From CAVRRZ01 sp963723745 (GTDB taxonomy: Bacteria; Actinomycetota; Actinomycetes; Mycobacteriales; Geodermatophilaceae), in contig CAVRRZ010000005.1 in the NCBI GenBank assembly GCA_963723745.1, positions 806,001 through 870,000 of the forward strand: 64,000 nucleotides of DNA. The letters run 5' to 3'. This document shows, piece by piece, positions 1 through 9,609 of this stretch; within the stretch, counting starts at the first letter, position 1, and the number at the start of each line of letters is the position of its first letter. The notes below the pieces were generated by a model, which saw only the letters and a program-made list of their open reading frames with translations, searched no databases and was not told the origin of the DNA. The position numbers were made by a program, and so were the translations under genes.

Positions 1-2
1 AG

Positions 3-3000
3 GACGACCTGGACACGTGCGACGCCCTGGTGGCGATCGTGAACTCCGCGGCCCGACGGACGTTCCACCCTCGCGACAGCGACCTCCTCATCGCCGATGA
101 GTGCCACCGCTACGGCGCTCCGGGCTTCGCCCAGGCGCTCGAAGAAGGCTTTCAGAACCGCCTCGGCCTCACAGCAACCTTCGAACGTGAGGACGACGGG
201 ATCGCGACCTACCTGCGCCCCTACTTCGGGGACGTCGTCTTCACGCTTTGGTACGACCGTGCCGTGGCCGAGGGCATCATCGCCCCGTTCGACATCGCCC
301 TCGTGGCCGTCGACCTGAGTGCCGAAGAGCAGCGCGAGTACGACTACTGCTCGCAACGGATGGACGTGGCGGCCCGGGCGCTCGAGACCCGCTTTGGCGT
401 ATCGCGCGACTCCTACAGCCGCTTCATGCTCACGCTCAACAACCTCGCTCGCGGTGGCCGCCAGGACGGCGCCTCTGCTTATGCGCGCATGTACCTAGGA
501 CCGATGAGCGCTCGCCGCGGCTTGCTGGCTGGCTCGCAGGCGAAGCTCATCGCCCTGGCGCAGCTGGAACCGGCGGTCCGGCGCGCCCACGGCGCGCTGG
601 TCTTCACGCAGACCAAGGAGAGCGCCGAGAGCGCGGCGGACGTGTTCGAGGACGCCGGCATCCCCGCATCGACCCTGTTCTCAGGTCTCGACCGCGACGA
701 GCGCCGGGACCGCATGGCGGCCTTCCGCGACCGCGTGGCCCACCTTCTCGCGGCGCCACGGGTCCTCGACGAGGGCGTCGACGTCCCCGAGGCGGACCTC
801 GCCGTCATCGTCGCCGCCAACCGCAGCCGGCGGCAGCTGGTCCAGCGACTTGGCCGTGTGCTGCGTCTGAAGAGCGACGGACGGCCTGCCCGACTGGTGG
901 TCCTGTACGCCCGGGGGACGTTCGAGGACCCAACGCTTCATGAGGACAACCCGCTCGCATCGGTCCTCCCTCACAGCCGGCGATCAGCTGAGTTCGACCT
1001 GCCCAGCGATCGCGATGCGCTTCTCCGCTTCCTCATCGGAGAGGACTGGCAGCCCGAGAACGTGGTTTCGGACCCCCGCGTCTCAGACCCGATGCCCCAG
1101 ACCCCGACCCTGCCGGCACCGGACGAAACAGCAGCGCCGCCAGCTCCGCAGCCGGTCCGCCCCTTTCCCTACCAGCAGGAGATCCTCGAGGACCTCGCTG
1201 CCGAGCGGATCGTCCACGGGCACTGGCGCAACCTCGTCGTGATGGCCACAGGCACCGGCAAGACGGTCGTGTCCGCTCTGGACTACCAACGCCTCCGCGC
1301 GGCAGGGACGGTCGAGACGCTGCTGTTCGTCGCCCATCGCAAGGAGCTGCTGGCCCAGAGCCGCGACACCTTCCGGCGCGTGCTGGACGACGAACACTTC
1401 GGCGAGCTCTTCGTGGGTGGTGAGCGCCCCCGTGCCTGGCAGCACGTCTTCGCCTCTGTGCAGTCACTGGCCTACCTGGACCTAGCGGAGCTGAGCCCTG
1501 GCCACTTCGACCTGTTCGTCGTGGACGAGTTCCACCACGCTGAAGCGTCGACCTACCAGCGGTTGCTCGAACATTTCGAGCCGAAGGTTCTCCTGGGGCT
1601 GACCGCGACTCCCGAACGGGCCGACGGCGCCGACGTTCGCAAGTGGTTCAACGGGCGCACAGCCGTCGAACTCCGTCTGTGGGAAGCCCTCGAACAGAAA
1701 CTGCTGGCGCCGTTCGAGTACTACGGCGTCCACGACGGAGTGGCACTGGACCGGCTGCAGTGGAAGCGCGGGCGCGGCTATGACGTCGCAGAGCTGACTG
1801 ACCTGTACACACGGTCGCAGCAGCGTGTCCAGGTCATCCTGGAGGCGGTGCACGCGAAGGTTCCCGACCCCCTTCAGATGCGCGCCCTCGGCTTCTGCGT
1901 GAGCGTCCAGCACGCGCAGTTCATGGCCGAGGCGTTCACCGCCGCGGGCATTCCAAGCCTTGCGATCACGAGCCTGACGAGCCCTGCCGACCGGGCTGCA
2001 GCGCTCGCCGCGCTCGCTGACCGGTCGGTCAACGTGCTGTTCACCGTCGACCTGTTCAACGAAGGTCTGGACCTGCCAACGATCGACACTGTGCTGTTTC
2101 TCCGTCCGACGGAGAGCGCGACTGTCTTTCTGCAGCAGCTCGGGCGCGGGCTCCGCCTGTCCGAGGGCAAGACCCACCTCACGGTGTTGGACTTCATCGG
2201 TGCCCAGCATCGGGACTTCCGCTTCGACAAGCGATTTCGGGCGCTGACCGGCACGTCGCGTGGCGGCCTGCGGCAGGAGGTCGAGCAGGGCTTCCCCCAC
2301 CTGCCAGCCGGGTCCCGGATCGAGTTGGATCCTGTCGCGCAGGACGTCGTCCTCGAGAACGTCAAGCGTTCGCTCAGCGTCTCGTGGAACGGCCTGCTTG
2401 TCGAAGCCCAGGGCCAGAGCAGTCCCGGCCTGGCGCAGTTCCTCGAGGACAACGGCGTCGAACTCGAAGACTTGTACTGCGGGCCGAAGGCAAGCTGGCT
2501 GGACCTGCGTCGAGCGGTCGGCTGGGACGCCACCGTGCCGGGGCCCGATGACAAGGCGCTCGGCGCGGCCTTCAGCCGGTTGCTGCACATCGACGACGTC
2601 GAGCGACTCGAGTTCATCCAGTCTTTCGCCAGCGTCGCCACGAGGCGCAGCGGCCTAGACGTGAACGAGCGCGTCCAGCGGCTGGCGGCGATGCTGCACT
2701 TCTCGCTGTGGGGCTGGCGGGTGCCGTTCACGGGCATGGAGGACTCGCTCGATCTCTTGCTCGCCAACCCTGGACGTGCAGAGGAGCTGTTGGAGCTCAG
2801 CAGCGTCCTCCGCGAGCGCATCCGTAACGCGACGCCGACTTTGGACCCGTCCGAGCCTTGCCCGCTCCATCTCCACGCGCACTACAGCCGCGATGAGGCG
2901 TTCGCGGCGTTCGGCATGCGCAATCTCGCCGGGACCTTCGGACAGGGGGTGCGCTGGGTGCCAGGTGATCAGGCCGACGTCTTCTTCGTGACCCTGCACA

Positions 3001-3326
3001 AGAGCGAAGACCAGTTCTCTGCCACAACGATGTACGCGGACCGTCCGTTGTCCCCCACGCTCTTCCAGTGGGAGTCGCAGAGCACGACAGCGGAGGCGTC
3101 ACCGACTGGTCAGCGCTACATCAACCACCGCGAGCAGGGCTCCACGGTGCACCTGTTCCTCCGCGAGACGAAGACGACGGAGACAGGTGGGACGCCTCCA
3201 TTCCTCTACGCCGGACCGATGACCTACGAGTCGCACACCGGCGAGCGCCCCATGCGCATCCTGTGGGAGCTGGAGCACGCGCTGCCCGCGTCGGTGCTCG
3301 AGCTGGCTGCGGCGCGGGAACGCTAG
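3..3326 (+). CDS. Two-module SF2 helicase with C-terminal DUF3427 domain (5' end outside window)
   Basis: The frame is open to the left edge, so the N-terminus lies outside the window. The visible part starts inside a first SF2 helicase module: DECH (motif II, about residue 32), GLTATF (motif III) and a helicase-C region with QRLGRVLR (motif VI). A second, complete module follows a proline-rich linker: MATGTGKT (Walker A, near residue 415), DEFHH (near 505), LTATPER and QQLGRGLR. The last 150 residues resemble DUF3427, a domain found on restriction-like helicases. It is presumably an ATP-driven DNA translocase of a defence system; partner nuclease and substrate are unknown. The HNH nuclease gene starts 63 bp downstream on the same strand. 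Two helicase modules in one chain is unusual. Family confidence is high, function is inferred. Confidence 0.85.
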   Translation, partial: DDLDTCDALVAIVNSAARRTFHPRDSDLLIADECHRYGAPGFAQALEEGFQNRLGLTATFEREDDGIATYLRPYFGDVVFTLWYDRAVAEGIIAPFDIALVAVDLSAEEQREYDYCSQRMDVAARALETRFGVSRDSYSRFMLTLNNLARGGRQDGASAYARMYLGPMSARRGLLAGSQAKLIALAQLEPAVRRAHGALVFTQTKESAESAADVFEDAGIPASTLFSGLDRDERRDRMAAFRDRVAHLLAAPRVLDEGVDVPEADLAVIVAANRSRRQLVQRLGRVLRLKSDGRPARLVVLYARGTFEDPTLHEDNPLASVLPHSRRSAEFDLPSDRDALLRFLIGEDWQPENVVSDPRVSDPMPQTPTLPAPDETAAPPAPQPVRPFPYQQEILEDLAAERIVHGHWRNLVVMATGTGKTVVSALDYQRLRAAGTVETLLFVAHRKELLAQSRDTFRRVLDDEHFGELFVGGERPRAWQHVFASVQSLAYLDLAELSPGHFDLFVVDEFHHAEASTYQRLLEHFEPKVLLGLTATPERADGADVRKWFNGRTAVELRLWEALEQKLLAPFEYYGVHDGVALDRLQWKRGRGYDVAELTDLYTRSQQRVQVILEAVHAKVPDPLQMRALGFCVSVQHAQFMAEAFTAAGIPSLAITSLTSPADRAAALAALADRSVNVLFTVDLFNEGLDLPTIDTVLFLRPTESATVFLQQLGRGLRLSEGKTHLTVLDFIGAQHRDFRFDKRFRALTGTSRGGLRQEVEQGFPHLPAGSRIELDPVAQDVVLENVKRSLSVSWNGLLVEAQGQSSPGLAQFLEDNGVELEDLYCGPKASWLDLRRAVGWDATVPGPDDKALGAAFSRLLHIDDVERLEFIQSFASVATRRSGLDVNERVQRLAAMLHFSLWGWRVPFTGMEDSLDLLLANPGRAEELLELSSVLRERIRNATPTLDPSEPCPLHLHAHYSRDEAFAAFGMRNLAGTFGQGVRWVPGDQADVFFVTLHKSEDQFSATTMYADRPLSPTLFQWESQSTTAEASPTGQRYINHREQGSTVHLFLRETKTTETGGTPPFLYAGPMTYESHTGERPMRILWELEHALPASVLELAAARER

Positions 3327-3389
3327 GCCTGCGGGTCGGTCAGCTGTCCTCGCACGGCCGTCCGTGGATCCGGCGGATAGCCTGCTGCT

Positions 3390-4289
3390 GTGCTGGACGA
3401 GCAGGTGCGGAGCGCGATGTTCGCGCACCTGGAGCGGCTCACCGCGCTGCATCCCGAGGGTGTGACCTCCGCGGAGATCAACGAGTTCCGCGTCGGCGGG
3501 CAGCCGTTGAAGCTCGTCGTCCAGCCGGGCATCTGGAAGCCGGCGGCCTTGGACGCCGCGCTGACCATCCGCACGACCTTCACCGCGCCGAACCAGATGC
3601 CGCCGTACGAGGACGCCATCGCGCCCGGCGGTCTCGTCAAGTACGCCTACCGCGGCACGGACCCGAACCACTCCGACAACCGTGCCCTGCGGACGGCGAT
3701 GCAGGAGCAGCGGCCACTGGCGTACTTCATCGGCGTCGCGAAGGGCGTCTACCAAGCCCAGTTCCCGGTCTACGTCCTTGCGGAGAAGCGGGAGGAGCAC
3801 GCCTTCCTCATCGCCGTCGACCAGGCCCAGCGCCTCGTCGACCCCGACCTGGTGGCATCGCTGACCCCGGACAACCGGTCCTACCTGGAGCGGTTGGTGC
3901 GCGCCCGCCTTCACCAGCCGGTGTTCCGGGCTCGAGTCCTCCAGGCCTACGAGAAGCGCTGCGCCGTCTGCCGGTTGCAGCACACGGACCTGCTAGACGC
4001 AGCGCACATCGTCCGGGACTCCGACGAGGGCGGGCTGCCGGTCGTCCCAAACGGGCTGAGCCTCTGCAAGATCCACCATGCGGCCTACGACCGAAACATC
4101 ATCGGCGTGCGGCCTGACTTCGTCCTCCAGGTGCGCCCGGACGTCCTCGTCGAGGTCGACGGGCCGATGCTGAAGCACGGCATCCAAGCGATGCATGGCG
4201 TCCGATTGACCTTGCCGCACCAGCGGGCAGCCCGACCTGACCCTGAACGCCTAGAGCAGAGGTTCGAGGAGTTCCTGGCCGCCGGCTGA
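3390..4289 (+). CDS. HNH endonuclease, restriction-like (HNH_2 type)
   Basis: A 299-residue protein starting at GTG. The N-terminal half carries the block PGIWKPAALDAALTIRTTF and a YRGTDPNHSDNRALR motif, typical of a large family annotated as HNH or restriction endonucleases. The C-terminal half is the nuclease: CAVC, then DAAHIV, then PNGLSLCKIHHAAYD, matching the AHI...NGL.LC..HH arrangement of HNH_2. The predicted role is metal-dependent DNA cleavage, possibly of modified DNA; the N-terminal half may be the recognition part. It follows the DUF3427 helicase on the same strand and could work with it. The IS3 remnant behind it marks the end of this pair. The target is unknown. Confidence 0.85.
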   Translation: MLDEQVRSAMFAHLERLTALHPEGVTSAEINEFRVGGQPLKLVVQPGIWKPAALDAALTIRTTFTAPNQMPPYEDAIAPGGLVKYAYRGTDPNHSDNRALRTAMQEQRPLAYFIGVAKGVYQAQFPVYVLAEKREEHAFLIAVDQAQRLVDPDLVASLTPDNRSYLERLVRARLHQPVFRARVLQAYEKRCAVCRLQHTDLLDAAHIVRDSDEGGLPVVPNGLSLCKIHHAAYDRNIIGVRPDFVLQVRPDVLVEVDGPMLKHGIQAMHGVRLTLPHQRAARPDPERLEQRFEEFLAAG

Positions 4290-4319
4290 CCACCGTGGCC
4301 CGGGTGCTGGTCGAACATG

Positions 4320-4489
4320 TCAGCCCCGACTGAGCGACCCAGCGGCGCAACGCCTCAACCGAGATGCCGAGCTGTGCCACACAGCATGGCAGGCAGCGAA
4401 CCTTGAGTCGTAGTCATCTACATGATCGAGAACCATCCGCAACGCCAGCTCCCGAGCCTCGGGCAGGTCCTTCTTGGGTATGGCGCCAT
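4320..4489 (-). pseudogene. IS3-family OrfA transposase remnant
   Basis: Reading the minus strand in shifting frames gives MAPYP, then ARELALRMVLDHVDDYDS, then AQLGISVEALRRWVAQS. This is the layout of the IS3 OrfA helix-turn-helix region (RMVLEH..DY..., LG.S.E.LRRWV.Q). At least two frameshifts separate the pieces and no OrfB or inverted repeats are recognisable, so this is a dead fragment. It sits between the convergent HNH and DUF262 genes and fills most of that 363-bp gap. Boundaries are approximate. Confidence 0.6.
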
Positions 4490-4652
4490 CCACCTGGTCT
4501 CACAAGCAGGCGGCATCAAACCCGGAACGCTTCCAAGGCCGACAGCAGGCCGCAGGTGATACGCCAGCCCATCCCGCGCGCCTTGTTGCGGGCCTCTGTG
4601 TTGGCGGGTCCCAGGCAGGTTGACCGTCATGGTTGGCCGTCAGCTCGCCGTG

Positions 4653-6518
4653 TCATGGCACCTCGTTCGCCGTGACAGCGGTCAGGTCATCTGGGTTCCA
4701 GAGTTGCTTGGCGATATCGCGGTACAGGTTGCCACGCTCGACGATGTCAGCCGCTTTGAACTCCTCGTGGGCGCGGAACGGCAGACCCGAGTCCTTGACG
4801 AAGGCCAAGAAGCCGGGGTTCTTCTCGTAGGCCTGCGGATCCAGGCTGGCCGCAAGCAGGTTCTGGCTGAAGTACCTCGGACGCTTCTGCGCGTAGGTCT
4901 CGTCGTTGTAGCTCGCGTTGAACTGCTTGGGCAGCAGCAACAGGTCACCGATCCGATTTCGATGGCGCGCAAAATCGGCTTCATGGCTGAAGTCGTCGGT
5001 GTGCCGCTCGGGATGGTCGGCCCAGATGTGCTCAACCTCGTACTTCACCTTCGCACCGTTCGTGAGCTCAATGTAGTTCGAGGCTTGGCCGGACTTCACG
5101 GTGATGTGGTCGGTGATCCGAGCCAGGATCTTGTGGAGTTGGCTCCGGTTCTGCTGGTGGACGTACAGGCCGTCGTAGTCAAAGGACTCGTCGACCTTGA
5201 GCAGGTAGTCACGGAGCAACTTGGCCAGGTCAGTCTCGCTAAGGCCACGGATGTCCCGCATGACGGTAAACATCGCGTATTGCATCGTTGAGTACGCCGT
5301 CGCTCGGAAGTTCCAGATGCGGCGCGCGAGGAGGATGTCGGTGAACCGGCCGACCAGCTCCAACTTCCTGTCGATGGCGGCCGTGTTGTCATCGACTCGG
5401 AGCGGGGCCAGGAGCAGCTGATTCTGCAGTGTGAAGCCGAGGTCGGCGTTAAAGCGGATGAAGCGCAGAGGGCTGTCCGGCTGGAAGGGTCCCGTCGATG
5501 CGTCAAGGATGCGCGCGTAGTGGTGGCTGTAGAAGTCAAGGTCACGGACCACGAAGTGGTAGAAATCGTCGCGTGCCCTCAGGCCAACGCTGTCGTTCGC
5601 GCCGCGGAGCCAGCGGTGGAACTCGGTGCCGATGCGATCCCAGTCCTCAGGACGCGCTCCCTTCTTGCGCTCACGAATCCGGGTCGAGTACTGGCTTCGC
5701 AGCCACGTCTTGAGGAAGTCGGAGCTGGCGTCCTCCGCCTGCTCGTCGAGGCTGCGCAACCGCTTGCGCCAAAGCTCGTTGGCCTTGGTGCGAGGCTTCC
5801 CGTCTTCCATGTTGGCAAGCAGGTACCCCTTGAGCATGTCTGCCGGGGTGAGTTTGAGGCCGCGATCGTTCATCGTCTCAAAGATGGCGTAGGCGTCGTC
5901 GTCGCTGTACGCGGTGATCTGGACGAGCTGGACCCGGTCCTTGAGCCAATCGATGAAGAACGGGAGCGCGGCCCCCTTCAGCTCATCGGGGAAGAGCCCG
6001 TCAAGTTCCGCGTACCTAGCGACGAGCGTGTGGACTGACTCCGCCGCGTCCGAGGGCGGTTCGTATTCGCCGAACTCGAACAAGGCCTCCATGCAGTCGT
6101 TGCGATCTGGAACATCGAGGTTGAACGATTTTTCCCCGAACTTCTCGGAGTAGATGAGCTCGTCGATGTTGACGACCTCTTCCCGTCCCTGCTGGAGACG
6201 CCGCAGGTATGTGAGGAACAGCGTGAGGCTGGTCAGCCGCTGCTGGCCATCGACGACGAAAGGTTGACTGCCCTTCTGTGAAATTATGATGGAACCGAGG
6301 TAGTAGCCAGGGTATTTGGCGACGTCCCGGCGGGCGTGGTCGGCCTCATAGAGGTCGAGGAACTTGGCAGTCAGATCGGCGACGAGCTCAGCGATCTGCT
6401 TCGACTCCCACTTGTACTCGCGCTGGTAGTAGTCGATCGAGTACTTCTTCTTCTCCAGGACTTCGGCGATGGTCTTTGCTACGCCATCGATCGTCCGATC
6501 AGTATCGGCCACAGTCAT
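4653..6518 (-). CDS. DUF262/DUF1524 GmrSD-like nuclease
   Basis: 621 residues from the ATG at 6518, which lies five bases after the stop of res and is preceded by a G-rich GGGGTAGGGG; a longer reading would overlap res. The N-terminal DUF262 domain shows YQREYKW (residues 31-37) and DGQQRLTSL (90-98), a nucleotide-binding ParB/sulfiredoxin-like signature. The C-terminal DUF1524 domain has the HNH-type core EVEHIW (about residue 494), then HRNRIGDLLLLP and FNASYND. GmrSD-type proteins cleave modified phage DNA in an NTP-dependent way. Here the gene is last in an operon with type III restriction genes, so it may be an added nuclease of that system. Activity against modified DNA is inferred. Confidence 0.88.
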   Translation of the reverse strand: MTVADTDRTIDGVAKTIAEVLEKKKYSIDYYQREYKWESKQIAELVADLTAKFLDLYEADHARRDVAKYPGYYLGSIIISQKGSQPFVVDGQQRLTSLTLFLTYLRRLQQGREEVVNIDELIYSEKFGEKSFNLDVPDRNDCMEALFEFGEYEPPSDAAESVHTLVARYAELDGLFPDELKGAALPFFIDWLKDRVQLVQITAYSDDDAYAIFETMNDRGLKLTPADMLKGYLLANMEDGKPRTKANELWRKRLRSLDEQAEDASSDFLKTWLRSQYSTRIRERKKGARPEDWDRIGTEFHRWLRGANDSVGLRARDDFYHFVVRDLDFYSHHYARILDASTGPFQPDSPLRFIRFNADLGFTLQNQLLLAPLRVDDNTAAIDRKLELVGRFTDILLARRIWNFRATAYSTMQYAMFTVMRDIRGLSETDLAKLLRDYLLKVDESFDYDGLYVHQQNRSQLHKILARITDHITVKSGQASNYIELTNGAKVKYEVEHIWADHPERHTDDFSHEADFARHRNRIGDLLLLPKQFNASYNDETYAQKRPRYFSQNLLAASLDPQAYEKNPGFLAFVKDSGLPFRAHEEFKAADIVERGNLYRDIAKQLWNPDDLTAVTANEVP

Positions 6519-6523
6519 CGCCC

Positions 6524-9500
6524 CTACCCCGTCACGAGTTCCATCAGCTTGGAATAGCTGTCGGCGACGTCGTATTTCACCTGGCCCTCGAACTTCTTGT
6601 TGACGTCGGCGAAGAATTTCCGGGCGCACTCGATCTTCGCGTCTTCGACACCCTTCAGTTGAAGGGTGGAGAGGGAGCCTTTCGTCTCGGCGACGAAGTA
6701 CACGTGCTTGACCGAACCCTCGGTGAACGCGATTGCCCAGTCGGGGTTGTAGTCACCGACCGGAGTCGGGATGAAGAAGCCGCGCGGCAACTTGGCGTAC
6801 ACCTCCACCTCGGAGCTTGTGTCCAACTCCGTGACGAAGTCACGCTCAACCTTCGAGTCCGTGACAACGTAGTCGTACACGTGCTTCTTGAGCTTCTCAC
6901 CAGCCTTGGCGAAGTCCTGGGCACTCTGGTTCTCCGTGAAGATCGCCGTGTCGAAGCGGTCCTCCAGCGCGTCGTACGCCAGATGCTCGACGATGACCGT
7001 GGCCTTCTGCTCGTTGATGAGTCGCGCGGCTTCGGTGATGAATTGCTCCGGATTGAGACGGAACTTGCCAAACGTGTTCGGGTTGATCCGGCCAAGGATG
7101 GCAGCGGCAGTGCGCCGAGTGAGCTGAGTCTTCTCGGCGACCTCGCCCAGCAGGTCGTACTTGACCTGAGACCCGGAAGACACCGTCTCGGTCTGGGTAG
7201 AAGTCGTGGAGACGTCGAATCCGGCGCCACTGGCCAGGTCATCAGCGTCTAGCGAGTCCCGCTGCCTGCCGGACTGGACGACGTACTGCATGGCTGCGAC
7301 GTTCAAGTGGGTGTCGAGTGACGCCACGCACCTGCCCACCAACTCCGCCGAGTCGAACTCGACCTGATAGACGGCCTTGTGGTTGATCCGACTCCAAAGC
7401 TCCTGGAACTCCTTCTTCTTGAAGTTCTCCTCGTTGAGCGGGATCTTCTTGGGCTTACGGTCGTTCGTCGGCGCCGGGATGTCGATGTACAGGGCGTCGA
7501 CCAATGGCCAAACGAAGTCGATAACCGGCTTGAGGACTTCGGACAACGGCTCGGAGAGCGTCCCTGCGTCCTTGTCCTCCTTGTACTTCTGCGTCACGAA
7601 CCCGTCGTCGTCGACGTAGTCGTTGCGCAGGAGGTAGTTGTACAGGGCGGTCGCCAGCTTCTCGTCGACGGCGCTCTCGCCGGAGTCGGTGTGGATCGTC
7701 TTGCCAGTGAAGAACTTGACACTGGCCTTCCGCGGGCGCGCTGCCAGCGACTCTGCGATCTCCTTCTGCAAGCCGGCCACGAAGTCGGTGTAGGACTCGT
7801 CGGTCACGACGGTCAGCTGGTTAATGGCATGCACCGTGACCGGGTTGTCCATGCGCTCGCCGTGCTGGTCGACGGCGAGCCGCAGTCCTCGCCCGATCTC
7901 CTGCCGCCGCGAGATGGTGTTGTCACTCCTCTTGAGCATGCCCATGACGAACACGTTGGGGTTGTCCCATCCTTCGCGAAGGGCGGAGTGCGAAAACAGG
8001 AACCTCACAGGCTCCTCGAAGGACAGCAGGCGTTCCTTGTCCTTGAGGATCAAGTCGTAGGCGGCGACGTCCTTTGACTGTCCCTTTTCATCGCCGGTCT
8101 TGTGCACGTCGCCGTCGACGAGGCGCTTGCTCCTTTTGTCGATCGAGAAGTAGCCCTGGTGCACGTTCCGGGCTTCGTCACGGCTGAGGTATTCCTTGTA
8201 AGCAGCTGTCGCGCCGTCGAGATCCAACTCCCCCAGCACCTCCTCCACGAGGCCGGCGTACTCCTCCTCGAATACTCGCGCGTAGTCGCCAAGGGTGTCC
8301 TCGCGGTCGTAGTCACGGTACTTGGCGACCTCGTCGATGAAGAAGAGCGAGAGGACCTTGATGTCCTGGCTGAAGAGTTCGCGCTCCTTCTCGATGTGCG
8401 CGCGGATGACTTCGCGGATCTGGATTCGCCGCTTGGTCTCCTCGGTCACGTCACGATCCGCGAGCTGGCCCGCGACGACGACGTCCCCGTTGCTGAGCGT
8501 GATGGTGTCGTCAATCGCGCTGACGTCGGTGACCACGAGGTCCTTGTAGGCCTCGACGCCGTTCGCGAGGTCATGAAGTCGAGTGCCCTTGGTGACGCGC
8601 TTGACTTGCCGCTTGATCGGACCACCCTTGGTCTGAACTTCCAGTTCCACGCGGGCCACGGGCGACTGGCCCTTCTTGACCTCGATCGCGTCGAGGTACA
8701 GGTAGGCCGTGGAGCCGGCCAGGCCCTTGACCGTGATGCCACGGACAGCGATCTTCTTGACGAGCCTCTGGTTGTAGGCATCGAGGGCGTCGAGCCGGTG
8801 GACTTTGGTGTGCTCAACCTTGTGGGTGGCCGAATAGCGCAGCACCATCATTGCGTTGAAGCGGGACAGAGCCTCAAGCGACTTCGGAGCGCCGATTTTC
8901 TGCGGCTCGTCGATGATGACGATCGGCCGATTGGCGCTGATCACGTCTATCGGCTTGCGGGACTGGAAGTCGTCCAGCACGTCGTAGATGCGCCGGTTGT
9001 CCTTCCCGGTGGCGTTGAAGGCTTGGATGTTGATGATCATGACTTGCACGCCAGCGTCGGAGCTGAATCGCTCGAGCTCATGGAGCTGCGAGGAGTTGTA
9101 GACGAAGGAGCGCGGCTTGGTGCCGTAGGTCTGCTGGAAGTGCTCGGACGTGACGTCGAACGACTTCTTCACGCCCTCGCGGATCGCTACCGACGGAACC
9201 ACGATAACGAACTTCGACCAGCCGTAGCGCTTGTTGAGCTCCATGATCGTCTTGATGTAGACGTAGGTCTTCCCCGTGCCGGTCTCCATCTCGATGTCAA
9301 GGTTCGGAGCACCGGGCGCGGCCTTGCTGTCGGCGACCTTCGTCGCCAATGGCAAGTTACGAGACTTCTGCACCTGGTGAAGGTTGGCGAGCAACTGAGC
9401 CGCGGAGAGCTCGATCTCGGCGTTGCGCAGGCCTGAGTCGGGGGTTGTGCTGGCCTCGAACAGGGCTGGCGCCGCGCTCGGCTTCACCTCGCCGGGGTCG

Positions 9501-9604
9501 ATTCGGTACGAAACGCTGCTCCGGCGAGGCTGACCGGCGAACACGTCGACGACCGCGTCGACCGCTTCGGTCTGGTACGGCTGGATCTTGAACTGAAGCT
9601 TCAT
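6524..9604 (-). CDS. res: Type III restriction enzyme Res subunit (helicase-nuclease)
   Basis: 1026 residues, normal for Res. Walker A ETGTGKT is at residues 107-113, motif II DEPQ at 232-235, followed by LRYSATHK, then a C-terminal helicase lobe with GWDNPNVFVMG and RRQEIGRGLRL. The last 100 residues form a PD-(D/E)XK nuclease: NPDWAIAF near 950 and FVAETKG near 970. In type III systems Res needs the Mod subunit to find its site and cuts after ATP-driven communication between two sites. The start ATG lies five bases after the mod stop, so the genes are coupled. Because mod is split by an insertion sequence, Res is probably without its specificity partner here, although its own frame is intact. 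Confidence 0.93.
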   Translation of the reverse strand: MKLQFKIQPYQTEAVDAVVDVFAGQPRRSSVSYRIDPGEVKPSAAPALFEASTTPDSGLRNAEIELSAAQLLANLHQVQKSRNLPLATKVADSKAAPGAPNLDIEMETGTGKTYVYIKTIMELNKRYGWSKFVIVVPSVAIREGVKKSFDVTSEHFQQTYGTKPRSFVYNSSQLHELERFSSDAGVQVMIINIQAFNATGKDNRRIYDVLDDFQSRKPIDVISANRPIVIIDEPQKIGAPKSLEALSRFNAMMVLRYSATHKVEHTKVHRLDALDAYNQRLVKKIAVRGITVKGLAGSTAYLYLDAIEVKKGQSPVARVELEVQTKGGPIKRQVKRVTKGTRLHDLANGVEAYKDLVVTDVSAIDDTITLSNGDVVVAGQLADRDVTEETKRRIQIREVIRAHIEKERELFSQDIKVLSLFFIDEVAKYRDYDREDTLGDYARVFEEEYAGLVEEVLGELDLDGATAAYKEYLSRDEARNVHQGYFSIDKRSKRLVDGDVHKTGDEKGQSKDVAAYDLILKDKERLLSFEEPVRFLFSHSALREGWDNPNVFVMGMLKRSDNTISRRQEIGRGLRLAVDQHGERMDNPVTVHAINQLTVVTDESYTDFVAGLQKEIAESLAARPRKASVKFFTGKTIHTDSGESAVDEKLATALYNYLLRNDYVDDDGFVTQKYKEDKDAGTLSEPLSEVLKPVIDFVWPLVDALYIDIPAPTNDRKPKKIPLNEENFKKKEFQELWSRINHKAVYQVEFDSAELVGRCVASLDTHLNVAAMQYVVQSGRQRDSLDADDLASGAGFDVSTTSTQTETVSSGSQVKYDLLGEVAEKTQLTRRTAAAILGRINPNTFGKFRLNPEQFITEAARLINEQKATVIVEHLAYDALEDRFDTAIFTENQSAQDFAKAGEKLKKHVYDYVVTDSKVERDFVTELDTSSEVEVYAKLPRGFFIPTPVGDYNPDWAIAFTEGSVKHVYFVAETKGSLSTLQLKGVEDAKIECARKFFADVNKKFEGQVKYDVADSYSKLMELVTG

Positions 9605-9609
9605 CGGCG

